From: Pochonia chlamydosporia 170
Lineage: Eukaryota > Ascomycota > Sordariomycetes > Hypocreales > Clavicipitaceae
Assembly (NCBI RefSeq): GCF_001653235.2
Contig: NC_035793.1
Coordinates: 248,001-312,000, forward strand
Length of the DNA stretch: 64,000 nucleotides
Direction: 5' to 3'
Part shown: one piece after another, positions 58,075 to 64,000 of the stretch
Layout: each line of letters starts with the position of its first letter
How positions within the stretch are numbered: position 1 is the first letter of the stretch
Position numbers and translations under genes: made by a program
The notes under the pieces: generated by a model
What the model was told of the DNA's origin: nothing
The model's input: the letters and a program-made list of their open reading frames with translations, nothing else
Databases searched by the model: none

Positions 58075-58922
58075 GGTAGCTTCCAACACCAGCCGGTGAT
58101 CAGCCAGCCCGCCAGAAATGACGACTGTAAGCCTTAGTAGCCGGGTATTCCGGGTGATTGGAAGAATATCCAAGGTTTGGAGCCGGGTCTTCTACGCAAC
58201 TGGACGAGCTGAATAGCCGGACGAAATCTGACGGTGGGGGATTCGAAAACTGCTGCGCGGGTGACCGCGTATTATAAGACCCCGCGAGGCGCAATCACAA
58301 TAAATGCACAGATTCAAGGACCCTGAAATAGCACCCATTGTGATTGGCAATCTGTGATTGTTGGAAATGCTGTCCTGTCTTAGCGCTTCCCGCGTGCTAG
58401 TGCTGATATCGTGGCTGACAAAAGGATAGTGCCACCGCCAAAACATCAGCCCTACTCCTATGAACAGGGATAATTTGCATGGCTGACAGGACTAATGGCC
58501 AGGGTGTTCTGCCAGAGACCCTTCGGTGTGCTCCTTCAGTCTTTCTACTCTACGTGGCTCTGAACAAGTCTATGGCAATGCCCCTGGATGGAAACAAACG
58601 AGTCATGTCTACCCATCCCCAGACCAGGCGGCATTTATGCGCTTCGTGTGATATCGGAGTGGGCCATTTATTTGATCGTTTGCAAAATTTCATTCTTATT
58701 GCCGTGTCCAATCTATAGTTAATGCTAGTAGTTCCCTTGTATAATGTTCCCAATCCGTTGTATGATGCAACTCAGTAACTCCGCAATCAAATATCGCAGC
58801 CTTGTCCCAAATGCCCGTCCGTTACTCTTATTCGAATTATCTTGTGCCAATCCCGGGTCGAACACTCTTTCTTTCACCATCGTTCAGCAACGGTCAGCTT
58901 GCTGTCCAACCCGTACCATCCA
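58075..58922. other. Intergenic region, about 850 bases
   Basis: This contains the monooxygenase promoter and, at its right end, the 3' UTR of the next minus-strand gene. Short frames only; nothing recognised. Confidence 0.4.
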
Positions 58923-59624
58923 TTATGAGCGATTATCGGCTATGAAACGCTTGTTCGTCTCTTCGATCGAGTCGGATTCGCCCCTTTGTCTTGAACTCAT
59001 TGCATCAAAGAGAGCGAGACACGTAAGAGTAAGCTGAAGAAGGAACATGGGTATCAAGTTGTATTGCCAGCCTCGCATTATCCGTAGATGCTGCGCAATG
59101 TCATTCCTTTGGCTAGCACTGGCGAGATCTAGCTGTAGAACAGCTGTAAACCAGCCCTGCGGTGTCCAAGTTTCCTTAGTGTATCTGGTATCGACTAGTG
59201 TCGAGGCAAAGGCAACGTCGATAGTTTGCCCCTTGTGACCGTTTGTCACAACAAAGACGTAAGCCAGCGTGGCCAAGGTAAATATCGTGCCTAAAACGGT
59301 AAAAACGAGCCAGGTGCGGTAAAACAGAACGCTCAGTCTACTGTTACGGAAGTTCGATCTGCTTCGGAGCCAGAGGGCCAAAATGCCACCGAGTCCAACA
59401 ATGACAAAAGCCGTTCCCGCGGAGCCGTTGCTCGAATGCCCCTGATCCACCGAGAGATATCTGGGCTCGCCGATTAAATCAAACGTAGAACCGTTGAATC
59501 TGACGGAAAATGTGCCGCTTGCCGTCCTATGTAGCCAGCTGACCATGCTTGTAACAAAGGCTAGCTCGATGATGGAATCCATCATCACCGCACCAAGTCC
59601 GATATAGAGAAACAAGCGGTTCAT
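58923..59624 (-). CDS. Four-helix membrane protein, uncharacterised
   Basis: This is a single-exon protein of 233 residues from the ATG at 59624. Hydrophobic segments are at residues about 5-28 (LFLYIGLGAVMMDSIIELAF), 72-88, 103-128 (WLVFTVLGTIFTLATLAYVF) and 190-208 (IPMFLLQLTLTCLALF). The loops hold Thr, Asn and Gly residues and a Trp/Gln-rich stretch (TPQGWFTAVLQLDLA). Such four-helix proteins are common uncharacterised families in ascomycetes. No transporter or enzyme motif was found. Confidence 0.7.
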   Translation of the reverse strand: MNRLFLYIGLGAVMMDSIIELAFVTSMVSWLHRTASGTFSVRFNGSTFDLIGEPRYLSVDQGHSSNGSAGTAFVIVGLGGILALWLRSRSNFRNSRLSVLFYRTWLVFTVLGTIFTLATLAYVFVVTNGHKGQTIDVAFASTLVDTRYTKETWTPQGWFTAVLQLDLASASQRNDIAQHLRIMRGWQYNLIPMFLLQLTLTCLALFDAMSSRQRGESDSIEETNKRFIADNRS

Positions 59625-60778
59625 CGTGGTGGCTGTTTTGTCCAGGCTTGCAGGATACCGGTAGATCGGGAGAGGTTAGTTGAAACATTTTATGTTTAAG
59701 GTTTTGGTCTTTAAGTAATTTGTTCAAATCGTGGCAAACGCCTCACCGAGACAAGCTGACAATTTCCGTAGCCGTCTAGTGCTGACAAGAGATGACGGGT
59801 TGGGCAATATCCGGCTGTCAGCCAAAAGGTGAGGGAACCTTTTTTTTGCCAGCGATATTTGATTGGCCTGTATCAAGAAATAGGGGAGAATCAACATAAT
59901 CGTCCTGGTGAGAGAACATTTACAGGAAAAGCTTAAATTGGACTGGGTGAGCCTGGTACCCCCAAAAATACGCATACCCATGTAGGTAGACAGACGGTTG
60001 AATCCGGAACATTATTCCCGTGGACAAGGATATATGATCTCAAGCAGGGGTAGAAATCAACTTTACGTATAATTACCAAATTCCACCAAGCAAATCTTAG
60101 AGCGAGGAACCGAAATAGCAATCCTCACACTTGTCCAAGGCTTCAGTAGCAATGGTAGATCTTTGTCAACACAACTATTTTGGTTTACGTACTAAACTCA
60201 AACCGCTCTTAAATTTAGATGGCCCAAAATGCCGACGACCTCTACGTGAACATAGATGTAATTCAGCGTTTGGTTGCTCGTCATAGCAGTAATTCCATCA
60301 GCGTAGGTTTACTTTCAAAAGCTAGAATCAGAACCTCCCACGTCATGAGGTCACGCTGACACAAATTGCAACTAAGTGACGGGTAGTATCGATATTTGCT
60401 TTGTTTTTACACTACAAGCCCGTTTCACTGCAACTCGCATTCTTCCTCCTCCAGCCATATTGATCTGTTTATTCATTTACCAGATAGGACTCGTATCACA
60501 AAGTAGTTTTCACGATAGCAGCAGCAATTTGGAAAGCCAATATAGTATTTATCCGAGGAGTAAATATCAACTAAGAACATAAACCGACTAAAAGAGTGTT
60601 TCTGTCATTCTCAAATCCAATCTGCTACCAATTTCTCAAAGGCTCCTCGCTGGATTGGCCATCCATCACAGCAAATCCGGCCCGTGAGAGATACAGACTC
60701 TTCTCCCCATTGTTGCCAAGTCGGAACCAGATGGCAAAGCTGAAAAGCATCAGTATCTCAGACCTATAATGCTGCAAT
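59625..60778. other. Intergenic region of about 1.15 kb
   Basis: AT-rich with scattered short frames. It carries the promoter of the membrane-protein gene and the 3' region of the small secreted-protein gene. No repeat or gene was recognised. Confidence 0.35.
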
Positions 60779-61105
60779 TTAGCATCCATAGTTGGTGCAG
60801 TTGCAGTAGTCAGCACTGCAGTAGTAGCATCGGTATCTCAGACGCCAGCAAATGTCTGAGCACTGAGGAGGCGTGTACCCTCCGCACCAAGCTTTGGCGC
60901 CAACATCTTCTATGTTCAGTCAGCCTTAGTTCAGGCCACGGATCTATAATATCATCAACTTCAACTTACTAGAGGAAAAGCTGAAAACATCCTTGTTAAA
61001 GGCAGAGACACCACTTTTATCCTCGGAGGCAGCCTTTGGTGCGTCACCAGTCGTGGCGGCGAAGATGCCGTTGGTGAAGAGAGCGAGAACAAGAGTGGGC
61101 TTCAT
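60779..61105 (-). CDS. Small secreted cysteine-rich protein
   Basis: Exons are 61105-60970 and 60909-60779 (60-base intron, GTAAGT to ATAG), giving 88 residues. A signal peptide is clear at the N-terminus (MKPTLVLALFTNGIFA). After a Ser/Lys/Asp spacer, exon 2 encodes eight cysteines in the last 37 residues, spaced as AWC, QC, IC, RC, YC, YC, NC and a terminal GC, with many Tyr residues between. Four disulfides are likely. Such small secreted cysteine-rich proteins act as effectors or antimicrobial or structural proteins in fungi; which one cannot be told here. Exon 2 is below the length at which open frames stand out. A TATA element lies about 110 bases upstream. Confidence 0.7.
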
Positions 61106-63817
61106 TTTGAGAATGATTTGATGAGAGTTTTCTTGAATTGCTTGTTTGATCAGAGTTGGAAAGCTGTTGCTGTTGATGCTGGTAAAACTCTTTTGGAAGG
61201 GGAGGAATGCCAGGTATTTATAAGCCTCTTCTCTCTGTGGCCAGCTCCCCGGTGAGGGAAGATTTCTCATACTGACCGCATGTTCAATAGTTTCATAGGT
61301 TCTACAGATTAGTATCTCCAAGCATATTTTGTGTTACCGACAACATTCTCTTCGGTATGGTCGTGTATGCGAAATGCAGTCTGGGTGTAGTCCATGTAGA
61401 CAGGACCAATATATTGACATGCGCACAGTATTGCGGGTCACGTCCTCTGAACATCCTCAACAATTGGTACCTCGCTACATCTGAACGATGCAACGGTATG
61501 TAAGTAAGCACAGGGATAGTTCGCCCGGCATGCAATCAGACGGACTATCACATCCTACACAGCCCAAAGGGGAAAACGTACTGATCGGCCAAGATCCTTT
61601 CTTCGGGGTATGCTGTCAGAGGACTGGTGGTAGTTTGGCACAAGGTTCACGCGGGCTATTTTCTTACCATCCGAATAAGTTCGGTTGGTCAATGTAAGGA
61701 CATACTGTACGACAAATCTATCTTCTTGTCGTTTGCAACACCAGCGGTGCTTTGTAGCTAGAGGTGCCGAAAGTTACACCTTACAGGGTGAGGATTGACA
61801 TCAAGTATAGACTTCTATCATTTCTGAAATGTCCAAAACTACCTGCCCAAAACTATAACATCATATGATTCGTGGCTATCTTTGTATCTGTGAGGCTCTT
61901 CTTACCTCTAAACAACCATGCTTGGGCAAACCCGCGCCTCAGTCTCGACCCTGGTATACGTTTGTGCAACGCGAGGGCTGGAGAAGCAGTGAAACCTCCC
62001 AGGATGTAAGTGGTACCAAGAAGGCCTAGAACATGAACCCCTCAACGTCCGCTCGACACTCCGCCTTACCAAGATGGATTTATTGCAGGGGCTTTAAGAC
62101 TGGGCAACTTGATGTCGCCAATGCAGTTGTTGAAGGTTGGGAACACCGGTTGTTCACGACTTTTGACGGGTTCTTGTTGCACACGGTAACATGAGATAGT
62201 AGTGTCATCAACACTATGCACCGCATGGAGTTTCAGCCTCACGTTGTACGGCGTAGCTGTCAACAGAGCTGTCCATTCATATCCCCGGTTGAGTTCGTCT
62301 TTCATCCAACCTATTGGTCTATCCTCCCCATCATTGGTTCGGCTGTGTACCACGGCTCGCGGTCTTCGGTTCGGATGCATCTGCCGTAACCGCTACCCCA
62401 TACCATGACTAGACACCCGACTGATGGGTTCTCGTGGGGAATGAGTGGTTTGACTGCGGACTGTCGGACCATGAACCTTGAACGCGGTACCGACCATCTG
62501 CTTTTGAAGAAGTCTGCTTAACCGTCTCACCGTAGCTGGGCGGCAACATTGGTGGTGAGTTGACGCATCGTGCACCCTGTCCTCTGTCCATCCTGTGACA
62601 CCTACCGCTTGGGGTATGATAATTGCCAAAGACCCTGTTGGGGTGACGGGGAAACCGGCCCGTCGGAATAAATCAGGGCCAGTCTCACGTAGCGGGCTGA
62701 GCAACCCTTGGAGTTGCATGGTCGACATGAAATGCTGGGGAACCCTAATCAAGGGCCACTCTGCATACGGATGACGCGCTTGTGTGGGCTATGGTCATAC
62801 ATTTCAGCTCGTTCTCCACCCAGGTTCAGACGAAGGCCCAAACCTATATGGAGTTAGAGGTGAAGGGTCGACGTGTGGAGAGGTCAAACAAAAGAGTGGT
62901 GACGCAAGAGCTTTGCGGCTTTTGCTTTTGGTCACCATGCTTAGGAGCTAATTTACGGGTAATCAGATGTTTGCCGAGATTTGAACGTTTCGAAACACCT
63001 ATTACCGAATGACAAGTCCTGCGAAAGCCCCATTACGTGCCAAGTCCAATCGCTTGGAATACGCGGGAAGATGACGCAAACTCTAACCGCCGAGAATGAT
63101 GATTCGTATTGATCCCAAACTCTGTAGTTGGGCATTCTTCGACAATAATTGCCAAGATTACTGATAGATGAACAGTGGCAATGCAAGACGGTCCAAAGTA
63201 CTCCGTGATTACATCCGAGTGCATTATAAAGCCATGTGTCAAGCGGTTTGTACTACACCAGTCCCCAGACTTGCTGGGCACGGCCATCAAGTTCTCATTC
63301 CTGCCGGTCTGGAAGCTCCATTGATTGGACGCGGTCTTCATGATCTGGGTTGCAACGACGTGCTGCAACTGTCAGCACTATCGTTTAGATGCGTGATGCG
63401 ACTGGCTATGCTCAATTTTACATATTAATGATATCACAGTACGAGCGAGGTGATGGGTAGCGTTCGAGTATTGATGCAAGTTGCCAACGTTCGTTTCAAC
63501 TTACCGAACCCAGTATAATGATTCATAACTTATTCCTTGGCAAAAGCGTCCATGATTATGCGTGGATAGGCTCTCCCCTAATGGCCGTTTTGGTGGGAAG
63601 TCGCAAACAAATGTGGTACTGGGGGCTAAGAAATCGATGATAAAAAGTTAAAGGAATATATGCCCTTATATCAAAGAGAATAAATGATAGTTTAATTGCC
63701 CTGTTAAAGAGAACGCTCCGTGATGCATGTAGAGAGTCTGCTTATATCCGTTTACACCACAACATCGTCAACTTAACCCTTCGCCCCCGGAATCAAAAAC
63801 GCCGAGAACAAACGACA
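61106..63817. other. Gene-poor stretch of about 2.7 kb
   Basis: Frames of 60-119 codons occur on both strands (for example 62393-62752 minus and 62066-62380 minus), but none has a motif or family resemblance and neighbours could not be joined into a spliced gene. Composition is mixed, without a strong AT bias, so this does not look like strongly mutated repeat DNA. The left end holds the promoter of the small secreted-protein gene. Confidence 0.35.
61215..61223 (-). promoter_or_regulatory. TATA box of the small secreted-protein gene
   Basis: On the minus strand the element reads TTATAAATA, about 110 bases before the start codon at 61105. Confidence 0.45.
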
Positions 63818-64000
63818 TCAAACTCTATCAGGCTCCTCATACTCTGGAGGAGGATCCATCACCAATACTTCCAAAGCACAATTCATAGTCTAAGACAAGT
63901 TAATACTGACCTTCTTTGATCAGCACATGACGTACCTGTATTGGCCCATTCAACCCCTTCGATATCCCGGCAACAACTTCCAGAGAATAGGCGAGATTGA
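63818..64000 (-). CDS. 3' end of a gene with a C-terminal PPxY motif, partial at the right edge
   Basis: Two exon pieces, 64000-63936 and 63889-63818, join by a GT-AG intron. Their translation reads NLAYSLEVVAGISKGLNGP, then TMNCALEVLVMDPP, then PEYEEPDRV and a stop. The terminal PPEY is a PPxY motif, a docking site for WW-domain ubiquitin ligases of the Rsp5/Nedd4 type. The beta-rich 'LEVVAGISKG...ALEVLVMDP' part followed by PPxY fits an arrestin-like adaptor (ART family), but only about 44 residues are visible, so this is a guess from the ending alone. Confidence 0.45.

Noticed and set aside
62066..62752. Two minus-strand frames of 104 and 119 codons considered as transposon remnants
   Set aside because: No transposase, reverse transcriptase or integrase motif is present, and no terminal repeats were found nearby.
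1..64000. tRNA, rRNA and CRISPR content
   Set aside because: I looked for tRNA T-loop words such as GGTTCGAATCC, rRNA landmarks and regularly spaced repeats and saw none that could be supported. CRISPR arrays are not expected in a fungus.

Overview
This window is nuclear DNA of a filamentous ascomycete. It has short GT-AG introns of about 50-100 bases, several Zn2Cys6 regulators, an NRPS-like reductase, a fungal-type Dicer and many short, closely spaced multi-exon genes. Protein resemblances point to Sordariomycetes, probably Hypocreales, but this is an impression from recalled families, not a search result. About two dozen genes are supported. No rRNA, tRNA, intact transposon or CRISPR array was recognised.

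Left part (1-18.3 kb): a 3' gene fragment; an unrecognised proline-rich protein; a broken SRPK-type protein kinase; an intact three-exon Dicer-like 1 gene (4909-9639); a cytochrome b5-fused sphingolipid desaturase (10365-12041); a conserved fungal membrane protein; and, divergent from it, an 897-residue protein that joins a chymotrypsin-fold protease-like domain with a cysteine at the nucleophile position to a C-terminal zinc finger.

Middle part (18.8-36.9 kb): a candidate specialised-metabolism locus. It holds a Zn2Cys6 regulator, an anion:cation symporter-type MFS transporter, a divergently transcribed four-domain enzyme (adenylation, carrier, thioester reductase and a C-terminal gluconokinase-like kinase in one continuous protein) and a tannase/feruloyl-esterase-like hydrolase without a visible signal peptide. 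A gamma-glutamyl cyclotransferase-like gene, a second Zn2Cys6 regulator and a DUF2855 oxidoreductase-like gene follow.

Right part (37.8-64 kb): a low-complexity Arg/His/Tyr-rich protein, a Rei1/Reh1-type zinc-finger gene and a short DH-PH RhoGEF resembling the core of Cdc24. Next comes a probable amide/amine catabolic cluster: alpha/alpha-barrel protein, acetamidase, Zn2Cys6 regulator, MFS transporter and a RidA-amine oxidase fusion. Beyond it lie a DUF7587-like gene, a large flavoprotein monooxygenase, a four-helix membrane protein, a small secreted protein with eight cysteines whose second exon is too short to stand out as an ORF, a gene-poor stretch, and the tail of a gene ending with a PPxY motif.

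The most unusual item is the adenylation-carrier-reductase-gluconokinase fusion at 24101-27951. The protease-zinc-finger protein and the RidA-amine oxidase fusion are next. Splice sites were read by eye from GT-AG borders, frame continuity and protein-family continuity; none is confirmed by transcripts.
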